Assembly: GCA_938015435.1 (NCBI GenBank)
Contig: CALLPN010000005.1
Coordinates: 1-64,000 of the forward strand
Source: an uncultured Saprospiraceae bacterium
Lineage (GTDB): Bacteria; Bacteroidota; Bacteroidia; Chitinophagales; Saprospiraceae
DNA: 64,000 bases
Reading direction: 5' to 3'
This document shows positions 26,444 to 34,597 of the stretch, piece after piece; position 1 is the first letter of the stretch, and every line of letters starts with the position of its first letter. The notes under the pieces were generated by a model, which saw nothing but the letters and a program-made list of their open reading frames with translations, made no database searches and had not been told where the DNA came from. A program made the position numbers and the translations under genes.

Positions 26444-29290
26444 ATGAAAAAAAGTCTACCAATTTTATTGTTTCTATTTATGGCTGTTTTAGCTTCTGCT
26501 CAGATAGTAATCAATGAAATAAGCTACAATCCACCCGAAGCAGGCCAAGATAGTCTCGAGTATATAGAGCTACATAATTTAGGTTCTACATCTGCAGATC
26601 TATCAGGATTTTCATTTACCTCAGGAGTTGATCTGACTTTTGATAGTGATATATTCATCGAGGCGAATGGTTATCTAATCGTATGTGAAAGCCCATCGGC
26701 TATGATGACAATATTCGGTGTAGAAGGTATCGCATGGGATGGAGGTATGAGTAACGGAGGAGAATCTGTTGCACTCAAGGATGCTTCAGGAGTAATGGTA
26801 GATTCACTTACATTTGATGATAATGATCCTTGGCCAAGTAGTGCTGAAGGTACTGATGGTGGAGGTGCATCCATAGAACTTTGTGATGCTACAAGTGATA
26901 ATACTGTAGGATCCAGCTGGAGAGCTGCCAGTAATGATCTTGGAATAATGATTAATGGTGCGGCAGTATTAGGTACGCCGGGTGCCGCTAACACGGTATC
27001 TTGTGAGATGCAAGCTGATCATAATGTCAATGCTATGGGACTATCCTTTACACCAGCAGATATTACAATTCAACTAGGAGAAACAGTAAGATGGGAAAAT
27101 ACAGGAGGAGACCATAATGTAAATGGTGGAACGGATGTATATCCAGATAACCCAGAAGGATTTTTCAGCGGAGCGCCAGCTTCATCGCCTTGGACTTGGG
27201 ATTATACATTCAACATTCCTGGAGTATATACTTATCAATGTGATCTGCATGTAGGAGCAGGTATGGTAGGTACCGTAACAGTCGAAGGTGAACTAGAGCC
27301 ACCTGTGGCATTAGTGATCACTGAGATCATGTATAATGATCCAGCTGCCGAAGATTCTCTGGAGTTTATAGAAATGATGAATGTAGGTACAGAAACGATT
27401 AACCTCGAAGGATTAACATTCAGTAGTGGTGTGACCCATTCCTTTGTTGCCCAAGAATTAGCGCCAGGAGAAATTGCTGTTCTAGCTAAGTTTCCGGATG
27501 TAATTATGGATCGATTAGGAGTATCATCAATAGCTTGGACTGAAGGCTCATTATCTAATGGTGGTGAGCTAATCGAATTAGTAAATTCGGATGGAGTGGT
27601 CATAGATGCAGTGATGTATGATGATGAAGCTGGCTGGAACGAGCTGGCTGATGGTCTGGGTAATTCACTAGTTTTATGTGATCCTAGCAGTGATAATAAT
27701 TTGGCTTCTAGTTGGGGAGTTTCTTCTTACATTACAGATGCAACAGTAGTCGGTATTTCCATATTGGCTAATCCAGGAGCTTCCAACCTATGTCTGTATA
27801 CGGTTGATCAGATCACTCAAACTAATGCCGAGGGACAACTCACATTTCAAGGTCCTGTAAGAGTTTTGGGTAGAGCTCTAGGAGTAAATCTAAGGCCAAG
27901 TGGTTTACAATTTACACTTACAGACGAAGCTGGAGACGGTATTGCTTTATTTAGCGGAGGAGATAATTTTGGATATGAAGCGGTAGTCGAGGGTGATTTG
28001 ATGTATGTAATAGGTAATGTTACTCAATTCAACGGTCTAGCGCAAATAGGGTTATCTGGAATAGAACAAGTATCTACAGATGGTCCAATACCGACATCGG
28101 TAGTAGTGACTAGCTTAGGAGAAGATACAGAGTCGCAGCTTGTAACTTTAGAGGATGTTCATATCGTAGACAACAGCGAATGGTCAGGATTAGGTTCTGG
28201 ATTTAATGTAAGAGTAACTACAGGAAGTACTGATACATTTGCAGTTCGTATTGACGGAGATGTAGATTTATATAATAGAGGTTACCCACAAGGAACATTT
28301 ACTATAACAGGTATTGGAGGACAATTTGATAGTAGTGTACCGCATTCAGATGGCTACCAATTATTGCCTAGATACATGGCTGATATTTCTCCTTATGATG
28401 AGTTTATAGAAGAATTTCCAGAGATCGATATCCCAACTGCAACATCTGTTGACGCTAATGGTGTGGCAGATAGCATAGGCCAAAAAGTAACAATTACAGG
28501 TATCTCTCATGGAATCAATTGGAGACCATCAGGATTACAATTTTGGGTGATTGATGAAAATAATAATGGTATCCAAGTATTTAATTTTAATGATAACGTT
28601 GGGTATGAAGTAAAAGAAGGTGACAATTTAACTATAAAAGGTACAATTGATCAGTTTAATGGACAGACGGAAATTATACCTTCACAAATCATAATTAACA
28701 GTGAGTCTCAAGACTTAGTAACGCCTTCTGATCTTGTGGGTGATGGGGTAGTGGCATTTGATGAAAGCTTTGAGTCGAAGTATGTAAATGCCGATGGTGC
28801 CTTTGAATTAGTAGATCCTACGCAATGGGTTGGAGATGGTTCTTCATTCTCTTTTGCGATGACGAATGGTACGTCTACATTCGATGTGTTCGTAGATGCA
28901 GATACTGAATTTGCTAATATGCTTACTCCTCCTGGAGACTTTATGTCTATTACAGGTATAGTAGGGCAGAGTGACAACGAAGAGCCACTAGATAGTGGAT
29001 ATGCGATATGGGTAAGATACGCATCTGACCTCGATGTAGTAAATGCGGTGATCGATGCTAATAATTCTGGACTCGTTAACTTATTCCCTAATCCAGCGAA
29101 TAATGTGATTAGCTTGGAAACAGGATTAGCAATCGAGAAAATAGAAGTATTGGATTACACTGGAAGACAAATACAATTGATTTCAGTACCATCAAATCAA
29201 ATAGATATCTCTAATCTCAGAAGTGGATATTACTTCTTAAGATTACACTCTGGAGATGATCAATTTATCCATAGGTTTGTGAAAATGTAG
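26444..29290 (+). CDS. Large secreted lamin-tail/cupredoxin/OB-fold protein, T9SS sorted
   Basis: 948 residues from ATG 26444 (signal peptide MKKSLPILLFLFMAVLASAQ). Domain order: lamin-tail domain 1 (about 21-185, IVINEISYNPPEAG), plastocyanin-like domain (about 190-285), lamin-tail domain 2 (about 292-450, LVITEIMYNDPAAE), two related OB-fold/DUF5689-like units (about 455-645 and 660-865, each with RPSGLQF), and a T9SS type-A tail (NLFPNPANNVISLE). The cupredoxin has a full type-1 copper set: His224, Cys266, His269 and Met274, with the C-x2-H-x4-M spacing of plastocyanin. Surface electron transfer or copper binding is inferred; no homologous characterised protein is known to me. Confidence 0.85.
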   Translation: MKKSLPILLFLFMAVLASAQIVINEISYNPPEAGQDSLEYIELHNLGSTSADLSGFSFTSGVDLTFDSDIFIEANGYLIVCESPSAMMTIFGVEGIAWDGGMSNGGESVALKDASGVMVDSLTFDDNDPWPSSAEGTDGGGASIELCDATSDNTVGSSWRAASNDLGIMINGAAVLGTPGAANTVSCEMQADHNVNAMGLSFTPADITIQLGETVRWENTGGDHNVNGGTDVYPDNPEGFFSGAPASSPWTWDYTFNIPGVYTYQCDLHVGAGMVGTVTVEGELEPPVALVITEIMYNDPAAEDSLEFIEMMNVGTETINLEGLTFSSGVTHSFVAQELAPGEIAVLAKFPDVIMDRLGVSSIAWTEGSLSNGGELIELVNSDGVVIDAVMYDDEAGWNELADGLGNSLVLCDPSSDNNLASSWGVSSYITDATVVGISILANPGASNLCLYTVDQITQTNAEGQLTFQGPVRVLGRALGVNLRPSGLQFTLTDEAGDGIALFSGGDNFGYEAVVEGDLMYVIGNVTQFNGLAQIGLSGIEQVSTDGPIPTSVVVTSLGEDTESQLVTLEDVHIVDNSEWSGLGSGFNVRVTTGSTDTFAVRIDGDVDLYNRGYPQGTFTITGIGGQFDSSVPHSDGYQLLPRYMADISPYDEFIEEFPEIDIPTATSVDANGVADSIGQKVTITGISHGINWRPSGLQFWVIDENNNGIQVFNFNDNVGYEVKEGDNLTIKGTIDQFNGQTEIIPSQIIINSESQDLVTPSDLVGDGVVAFDESFESKYVNADGAFELVDPTQWVGDGSSFSFAMTNGTSTFDVFVDADTEFANMLTPPGDFMSITGIVGQSDNEEPLDSGYAIWVRYASDLDVVNAVIDANNSGLVNLFPNPANNVISLETGLAIEKIEVLDYTGRQIQLISVPSNQIDISNLRSGYYFLRLHSGDDQFIHRFVKM

Positions 29291-29316
29291 CAAACCCAGA
29301 TGTACAAATAAATGAG

Positions 29317-29353
29317 CTGCCTTTCATCGTTTGATGGAAGGCAGTTTTTTTTT
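29317..29353 (+). terminator. Rho-independent terminator of the lamin-tail/cupredoxin gene
   Basis: A 12-bp stem CTGCCTTTCATC / GATGGAAGGCAG (one G-U pair) with a 4-base loop is followed by nine T, 26 bases after the stop. Confidence 0.95.
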
Positions 29354-29474
29354 GTATGGTAGAATGGTGAAATACAATTAGGGGATTCTTATCCAAAAAA
29401 TGGAATAGAGTAGTTTTCTAAATTATAGAGAAGCTAGGTTAAATTCGTACTCTTTATAAATGATTGTAGGAGTA

Positions 29475-29508
29475 CAAAAAAAAAAGCAGTCACTGACAAA
29501 GGTGACTG
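29475..29508 (-). terminator. Orphan reverse-strand terminator
   Basis: On the reverse strand CAGTCAC / GTGACTG (7 bp, 8-base loop) is followed by C and ten T. No reverse gene lies directly upstream; the next one already has its own terminator at 29742-29769. It may end a small RNA or a lost gene. Confidence 0.7.
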
Positions 29509-29559
29509 TAGATTTCTTTTTGAAGAAGAATCAAATTTCAATTATAGGAATAATTATCA

Positions 29560-29700
29560 AATTAACATTCAGACACTCTTCTAGAAGAAATCTTGACTGG
29601 CTAGGAAGGCGTGAAAATAGAAGGAGAAGATTTTCAAGCTTCGATGACCGTTCTGCCTTTGCGAGCTTCACGTCTTCGCGTGAGAAAAGTATTTATAGTC
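29560..29700. repeat. Degenerate interspersed intergenic repeat
   Basis: The segment with TTTGCGAGCTTCACGTCTTC and GCGTGAGAAAAG resembles the degenerate CTTTGCG.../...GCGTGAAA intergenic repeat seen scattered in many bacterial genomes. On the reverse strand it reads as the familiar spurious peptide SREDVKLAKAERSSKL. A second, weaker relative lies near 61801-61850. Confidence 0.4.
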
Positions 29701-29741
29701 TCTAGGAAAATTGAAGAACAAGAAGTAAATATGGAGTATAA

Positions 29742-29769
29742 AAAAAAGCCACCCAAATTGAGCGGCTTT
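29742..29769 (-). terminator. Rho-independent terminator of the sigma/DUF4252 operon
   Basis: On the reverse strand AAAGCCGC pairs with GTGGCTTT (one G-U) around a 9-base loop, followed by a T-run. It lies 29 bases after the stop of the last DUF4252 gene. Confidence 0.85.
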
Positions 29770-29797
29770 AATTGTTTTTTTATATTTAAAGAAGACT

Positions 29798-30292
29798 TTA
29801 TTTTTCTCCACCTCCTACGGCATCATTGAAAAAGTCGCTTCCTTCAAAACCTAAATCAAGTTTAGAAAGATCCGAGTATTGTATCTCACCAGCTAAGATA
29901 AAATGGATGTTCATCTCGTTGGTAAATACATGTGCATATATCTCTTCTATAAAATTATCATTTTCTTTTGTGTATAATTTTAGCTTCCCTTTTTTGTCTT
30001 TCACATTCACAAGTAGATCAAATCCTTGTCCAGCTAATGCTGTTTTAATATCTAGTTTATGTTTGTCTTTGACGTCAGTACCTTTGCTAAACACTAGTAC
30101 GTCTAACAGTTCTATTTTACTTTCAATTTTCATGTCACCTTCGCTTAGCATTTTAGTGAGATCGCCATTGAGGTTAATGTTCATTACGTTTTCATCATTT
30201 TTGTACTTGCGTAATACATGGCCGATTTTCTTCTGAGCAGATAAGCTCATAACACTGACGCTGAATATGAATAGAAGAATTATTTTTTTCAT
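29798..30292 (-). CDS. DUF4252 family secreted protein (third of three)
   Basis: 164 residues with a signal peptide (MKKIILLFIFSVSVMSLSAQ) and no lipobox. Body matches the DUF4252 layout: a helical N-part (KKIGHVLRKYKNDENVMNIN), central strands (GFDLLVNVKDKKGKLKLYTK) and the C-terminal NIHFILAGEIQYSDLSKL that corresponds to the conserved end of the family. Last gene of the operon led by the ECF sigma factor. Role unknown. Confidence 0.8.
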   Translation of the reverse strand: MKKIILLFIFSVSVMSLSAQKKIGHVLRKYKNDENVMNINLNGDLTKMLSEGDMKIESKIELLDVLVFSKGTDVKDKHKLDIKTALAGQGFDLLVNVKDKKGKLKLYTKENDNFIEEIYAHVFTNEMNIHFILAGEIQYSDLSKLDLGFEGSDFFNDAVGGGEK

Positions 30293-30361
30293 GATCGTTA
30301 TTGTTTTAGGTTAATGCTATTTATGTCTCATTATTTAAAGCGAAACTTAATAGAAAGGGGT

Positions 30362-30892
30362 TTATTGCTTTACGGATTTGGATGCTTCTTTTTTATTTTT
30401 AGCTCTTTCCTTATTCCATGAGATTTGTGCTTTTTTCAGTTCGTCGAGAGATAAGTCAGTGTCCATATGAGCTATTACAAATTCATCATCGGAGGATATT
30501 AGTACGAGTAGATTTTTTACGTTATCATTGTCATTTCTGACCATGACATTTATGATTTTATTTTCCTCCCGCACCGTTACATATTCTTCGTACTTATGAC
30601 CTCTCGCAGATGTTATTAGATTCTTGACAGCCTTAGTAGGAACGATGCCTTCTTGAGCTACCATTACCCGTATTTTTCCTAGGCTTTTGGCTATTTGCAT
30701 TAGACCAGCTTGATCCTCATCATCTGCTAGTTCTTTGAACGCTGCATTAGATCCTGCCCTTACTAGCCATCCAGGTACAGTCATAGACATGGTATTGTCT
30801 TCTTGATTGTATTCATCTATAAATGAATTTACAGGTGATCTTGAACATGACGATATTAATACTATGCTGAGTAGTATAAGTAGATTTTTCAT
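30362..30892 (-). CDS. DUF4252 family lipoprotein (second of three)
   Basis: 176 residues from ATG 30892 (signal MKNLLILLSIVLISSC, lipobox ISSC); the frame could start at 30925 but that adds a non-signal tail. DUF4252 pattern: VNSFIDEYNQEDNTMSMTVP, LGKIRVMVAQE, then DEFVIAHMDTDLSLDEL. Extra Lys-rich tail (KERAKNKKEASKSVKQ). Same operon, 69-base gap to the next gene. Confidence 0.82.
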   Translation of the reverse strand: MKNLLILLSIVLISSCSRSPVNSFIDEYNQEDNTMSMTVPGWLVRAGSNAAFKELADDEDQAGLMQIAKSLGKIRVMVAQEGIVPTKAVKNLITSARGHKYEEYVTVREENKIINVMVRNDNDNVKNLLVLISSDDEFVIAHMDTDLSLDELKKAQISWNKERAKNKKEASKSVKQ

Positions 30893-30974
30893 AATGATAA
30901 TTTCTTTTGAAATAACTACAGCCAATATATTCTAATCGGCTGTAGTTTATTAGTTGTCTTTTTTAGCTTAGAGT

Positions 30975-31490
30975 CTATTTCTCTTTTAGCTTGCCGAGAT
31001 GTTCGGCGCCATCGATGTCAAGCTTAGCGGCAAGGTTGGCAATTTTATCTAAATCGAGTTTGCCAACGAAGCTTAGCATTACGAATTCATCTTCGCCACC
31101 TACTAGTAATAATAATTCTTCTATTACATTACCCGAATCTTTAGTGAGAAATTGGATCTTCTGCCCATCATCTCTCGCTTGTAATAATATTTCGTACGCG
31201 CCAGTATTGATTCTTTTGGTAGCTTCTTTATATTTAGCTAGACTGTTGACTTGAGTACGTAAGATTCGTAATGCTTTGAGATCTTTGATCACTTCTTGCA
31301 ATTCTTTCATTTCTCCTTCAGTACCTTCCGCCACTTTGGCTACCATTTTGAAAGCTTTTGGGCTTACATATACCATTGAGAAATTTTCGTCGTCTTGATA
31401 GTCTTCGAAAAAATTATCTATTGCATTGTTTTGCGCTGTGGCTGCCATTGCCAAAAAAGCTACAATGAATAGTGTGATGTAATTTTTCAT
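30975..31490 (-). CDS. DUF4252 family secreted protein (first of three)
   Basis: 171 residues from ATG 31490 (signal MKNYITLFIVAFLAMAATAQ). The clearest DUF4252 member: NAIDNFFEDYQDDENFSMVY, LKALRILRT, GNVIEELLLLVGGEDEFVML and SFVGKLDLDKIANLA. It follows the anti-sigma-like gene by 70 bases. The family is usually found near ECF sigma factors in Bacteroidota. Confidence 0.9.
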   Translation of the reverse strand: MKNYITLFIVAFLAMAATAQNNAIDNFFEDYQDDENFSMVYVSPKAFKMVAKVAEGTEGEMKELQEVIKDLKALRILRTQVNSLAKYKEATKRINTGAYEILLQARDDGQKIQFLTKDSGNVIEELLLLVGGEDEFVMLSFVGKLDLDKIANLAAKLDIDGAEHLGKLKEK

Positions 31491-31560
31491 GTTTATTTGT
31501 TTATTCAATTATGAGTGTTGTAAAGTATTCAGTTAGTTGGTTGCTTATTTGTAGATAAAG

Positions 31561-32100
31561 TTAGTTGACCACATTGATTTTATCTAAATTCTGTATTCCA
31601 GAGTTAATATTTTTTCCATTCTTTTTTAACTTACCCGATAGAAATGCTAATGCTTCCTTGGTTACTCTTAGAGCTTCTTCTGAGTCATCTGAGCCATCGA
31701 GTATTATCACATTAGAAGCCATTTTTGGAGTACTTTCTGCTGGAGTACTATCATGGTCCATTACTATGACGGCTGCCATAACGATGGCAAACACGGCCGC
31801 TGCTGCCATGATTAATTTTCTAAATTGAAATACTTTGGCTCCGCTAGAAGGGGCGACTTCCGTATCTCTTACTGGGACTCCTTCGGCTTCTTTAGACAAA
31901 GTGGATTCTAATACAGAAGAGAGATCTTTATTATAACTATCTTCTTGCTGCATAGTAAATAATCCGAACATAGGAGCGAAAGCTTTGTGTTCATCAGCTA
32001 TGTCGCCACTTGCGAAATAAGATTTAATCTCTTTTTCTTCCTGAAGGGTAGATTCGCCTGCCCAGTATTTGTCTAGTATTTGATTGATATGTGTATTCAT
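31561..32100 (-). CDS. Probable anti-sigma factor (membrane)
   Basis: 179 residues: an N-terminal cytoplasmic part (NQILDKYWAGESTLQEEKEI, typical opening of Bacteroidota anti-sigma-like proteins), one transmembrane segment (about 95-113, LIMAAAAVFAIVMAAVIVM) and a periplasmic part. It sits 23 bases after the ECF sigma gene. It most likely binds and holds the sigma factor; no FecR domain is present. Confidence 0.7.
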   Translation of the reverse strand: MNTHINQILDKYWAGESTLQEEKEIKSYFASGDIADEHKAFAPMFGLFTMQQEDSYNKDLSSVLESTLSKEAEGVPVRDTEVAPSSGAKVFQFRKLIMAAAAVFAIVMAAVIVMDHDSTPAESTPKMASNVIILDGSDDSEEALRVTKEALAFLSGKLKKNGKNINSGIQNLDKINVVN

Positions 32101-32123
32101 TATATCTATCTATGTAATTGTTA

Positions 32124-32627
32124 TTAATATTCAATATTTGTTAGCCTGCTTCTCAGTGTCTTTCTCGCTCTATGAAGATTTACTTTCACTTGATCTACTG
32201 ATAATCCTGTCATATCGCTGATTTCTTTGTAAGTATATCCTTCTATATCTCTTAGATGCATTACACTTCTTTGATTTTCTGGCAGTTCATTTAACATTAT
32301 CATCACGTTACTTAATGCATCTTTTTGTTCGAGAGCAACTGCAGGACTAGCGTTACTATCCGATATATGATAATAGTCTTCTATATTGCTAGTTTTCTTG
32401 CTCTTACGACTTCGTATTTTGTCAATGCTAAGATTACGAGTCACCGTCATACACCAAGCTTCTTTATTGCTGATTTCAACAAACTGATCTTTCTTTTTCC
32501 ATACTTTTACAAGGAGCTCTTGGACAACATCCTCGGCATCGAAGCTATTACCCACCATGCTTTTCGCAAAACGGAACAACTTATCTTTATATGGTAAAAC
32601 TAGATCCATGACTTCTTTTATCTGCAT
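32124..32627 (-). CDS. ECF-type RNA polymerase sigma factor
   Basis: 167 residues. Region 2 (FRFAKSMVGNSFDAEDVVQE, CMTVTRNLSIDKIRSRKSKK) and region 4 (LPENQRSVMHLRDIEGYTYK, VDQVKVNLHRARKTLRSRL) are present. It lacks region 1 and 3 as ECF factors do. First gene of the operon with the anti-sigma-like and three DUF4252 genes. Confidence 0.93.
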   Translation of the reverse strand: MQIKEVMDLVLPYKDKLFRFAKSMVGNSFDAEDVVQELLVKVWKKKDQFVEISNKEAWCMTVTRNLSIDKIRSRKSKKTSNIEDYYHISDSNASPAVALEQKDALSNVMIMLNELPENQRSVMHLRDIEGYTYKEISDMTGLSVDQVKVNLHRARKTLRSRLTNIEY

Positions 32628-32638
32628 TTCGATGTATT

Positions 32639-32664
32639 GACGTTAGGGATGTTGTATTTGTTAC
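32639..32664 (-). promoter_or_regulatory. Candidate ECF-type promoter of the sigma operon
   Basis: Reverse strand GTAAC (32664-32660), 17 bases, CGTC (32642-32639). This matches the AAC/CGTC pattern of many ECF-dependent promoters and lies 11 bases before the sigma gene ATG, implying a near-leaderless transcript. Autoregulation would follow if true. Confidence 0.3.
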
Positions 32665-32914
32665 AGATTTATATCTTAATAGTGAGAATATGTGCTATAG
32701 AGCCATAATAAGTAACAATATAGGCTTTGTCCACTCACAAAGAGACATAAATTTAATCATTATACTGCTCTCTGTTTAGCATGGAGCACAATATGTGTGC
32801 TTCATCAAATATGCATTGCTAACTTATTCAAAATATAAAGCCAATACGGCAAAGGAATTGATAGGACAAATCATATAATCTTCTTAAAATTACAATCAAT
32901 AGCTGCATAACGAG

Positions 32915-32922
32915 TAGCTTTG
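32915..32922 (+). promoter_or_regulatory. -7 element of the LptF/LptG-type permease gene
   Basis: TAGCTTTG matches TAnnTTTG exactly, 35 bases before the TTG start. No clear -33 TTG at normal spacing. Confidence 0.4.
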
Positions 32923-32956
32923 ATCGTTATTCTTACGTAAAGAAAACATATAGTAA

Positions 32957-34597
32957 TTGAAGAAGATAGATAAACTAGTTTCTGGAAGTTTTGTAGGCCC
33001 TTATCTGTTGTCATTTTTTGTGGCAGAATTTGTGCTGATCATGATGTTTCTCTGGAAGTATATTGACGAGATACTCGGCAAGGGTTTTACTATGTTCGAT
33101 ATATTAGAACTACTATTCTATTACGGTGTAACGATTATACCTATGGCAGTACCAATTACGATACTGATCTCTTCAGTAATGGTTTTTGGTGATATGTCTG
33201 AGAAACACGAGTTAGCTAGTCTCAAGTCCGCAGGAGTTTCTCTCTTTCGAATTATGCGTCCTGCTATGTATATAGCTCTAGGTACAGCAATCTTTTCCAT
33301 ATTTGCTTCTAATTACCTCAAGCCTAGAGCTAATTATTTATTTCTTAAGCGATTCACTGCTTTACGTAAGCAAAAGCCAGCAATGACCATCGAAGAAGGA
33401 ATATTCAATAAGGATTTCAAAGGATTTGCTATTAGAGTTGACTCTAAAGGTGATGATGATCAGACGATCAATGATGTATTTATCTACGACCATACGGATA
33501 ATGATAAAACTAAGATAAGTCTGATTAAGTCCAAATCAGGTAAAATGTATACCAGTGAAGATGGAGGTTATTTTGTCATGAACTTAAAAGATGGATATCA
33601 ATACCGGGAATTGGCCTCTAGTTATGGAAGAGGATCTGAAAAAAAGTCCAAATACCCTTTCATGAGAACCAAGTTTGATACTTGGAGTAAGGTCTTTGAT
33701 ATGAGTGAATTTGAATTTGATGCTAATTCAGTTAATGTCAATCCTAATAAAGAAGATATGTTGACTACGCCTCAATTATTGACAGCTATAGATTCGGTAA
33801 GGGTAGAATCTGAAGACGTAAAACTTAAGGTATTATCAAATTTCGAAGATATACTTGATATATATGCAGTAGATGATTACGAACGAGAACAAGAGGAAAT
33901 AAAAAAGAAGAAGATTCAGGATAAGTTGGATGAAGATTATCCTATCGCAAAAATAGATAGCGCAAAATTGTCTTCTGACAGATTAAAGATTCAGTCAACT
34001 AGGGATAAACTTAATAAGAAAAAACGGCAAAAATCTCTGGATAAAAATCGTGTTAATCAGAACATTAAAAAGGTTAATTACTTAGCGGATGTAGGGACAG
34101 TTGATAGTATCACATCACTTATAGATATGGTAATACCTTCAAAGAAAAAGGAAATTGCCAAACAGACGGCCAGTAATGCTAATAGCAGAAAAGATCAAGT
34201 AAATGGGTTTGTTGCCCAGATTAATCAATTGAGAAAGAAACAAAAAAAGTATCGGTTGAGATTGCATCAATCATATAGTTGGGCTTTGATCTGTATCATC
34301 TTTCTTTTCATAGGCGCTCCGCTAGGAAGTATTATTCGTAAAGGTGGTTATGGGTATCCATTATTGGTGGCTATACTATTCTATATGATATTCATGATTA
34401 TGACCATTATGGGCCAAAAGCTTAATCGCAATGAGTCACTCACTCCTGAGATGGCTGCTTGGATGCCCTGTATTATACTAGCACCTATCTCAATATGGCT
34501 TACTATCAAAGCGATGAGAGACTCTAAGTTCGTCGGACTAGGAATGGTCGTCAGCTGGATAAAGCGATTCTTTCCCAAAACAGAATCCGAAGTCTAA
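32957..34597 (+). CDS. LptF/LptG family LPS-export permease (YjgP/YjgQ)
   Basis: 546 residues, TTG start (no in-frame ATG upstream; the N-terminus MKKIDKLVSGSFVGPYLLSF matches family starts). Three N-terminal and three C-terminal transmembrane segments frame a periplasmic beta domain, as in LptF/LptG, which extract LPS from the inner membrane with LptB. E. coli members are about 355-365 residues; here a long Lys/Asp-rich, probably coiled-coil insertion (about 300-435) precedes the C-terminal segments. A Lys-rich segment with EQEEIKKKKIQDKLDEDYP is typical of Bacteroidota versions. Confidence 0.9.
   Translation: MKKIDKLVSGSFVGPYLLSFFVAEFVLIMMFLWKYIDEILGKGFTMFDILELLFYYGVTIIPMAVPITILISSVMVFGDMSEKHELASLKSAGVSLFRIMRPAMYIALGTAIFSIFASNYLKPRANYLFLKRFTALRKQKPAMTIEEGIFNKDFKGFAIRVDSKGDDDQTINDVFIYDHTDNDKTKISLIKSKSGKMYTSEDGGYFVMNLKDGYQYRELASSYGRGSEKKSKYPFMRTKFDTWSKVFDMSEFEFDANSVNVNPNKEDMLTTPQLLTAIDSVRVESEDVKLKVLSNFEDILDIYAVDDYEREQEEIKKKKIQDKLDEDYPIAKIDSAKLSSDRLKIQSTRDKLNKKKRQKSLDKNRVNQNIKKVNYLADVGTVDSITSLIDMVIPSKKKEIAKQTASNANSRKDQVNGFVAQINQLRKKQKKYRLRLHQSYSWALICIIFLFIGAPLGSIIRKGGYGYPLLVAILFYMIFMIMTIMGQKLNRNESLTPEMAAWMPCIILAPISIWLTIKAMRDSKFVGLGMVVSWIKRFFPKTESEV

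Larger units (their letters stand above)
29291..29797. other. Intergenic region with terminators and degenerate repeat sequence
   Basis: 507 bases. It holds the forward terminator of the lamin-tail gene, two reverse-strand terminators and, between those, sequence of a degenerate repeat type (about 29560-29700). Overlapping ORFs here are short, low-complexity and judged spurious. Confidence 0.6.
32628..32956. other. Divergent promoter region of the sigma operon and the permease gene
   Basis: 329 bases. It holds a candidate ECF promoter for the sigma gene (reverse strand, 32639-32664), an exact -7 element for the permease (32915-32922) and a short hairpin AGCACA/TGTGCT (32785-32801). No gene. 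Confidence 0.5.

Noticed and set aside
29460..29829. Overlapping forward ORFs of 72 and 81 residues
   Set aside because: Low-complexity translations across a terminator and a degenerate repeat; no signal, domain or start context.
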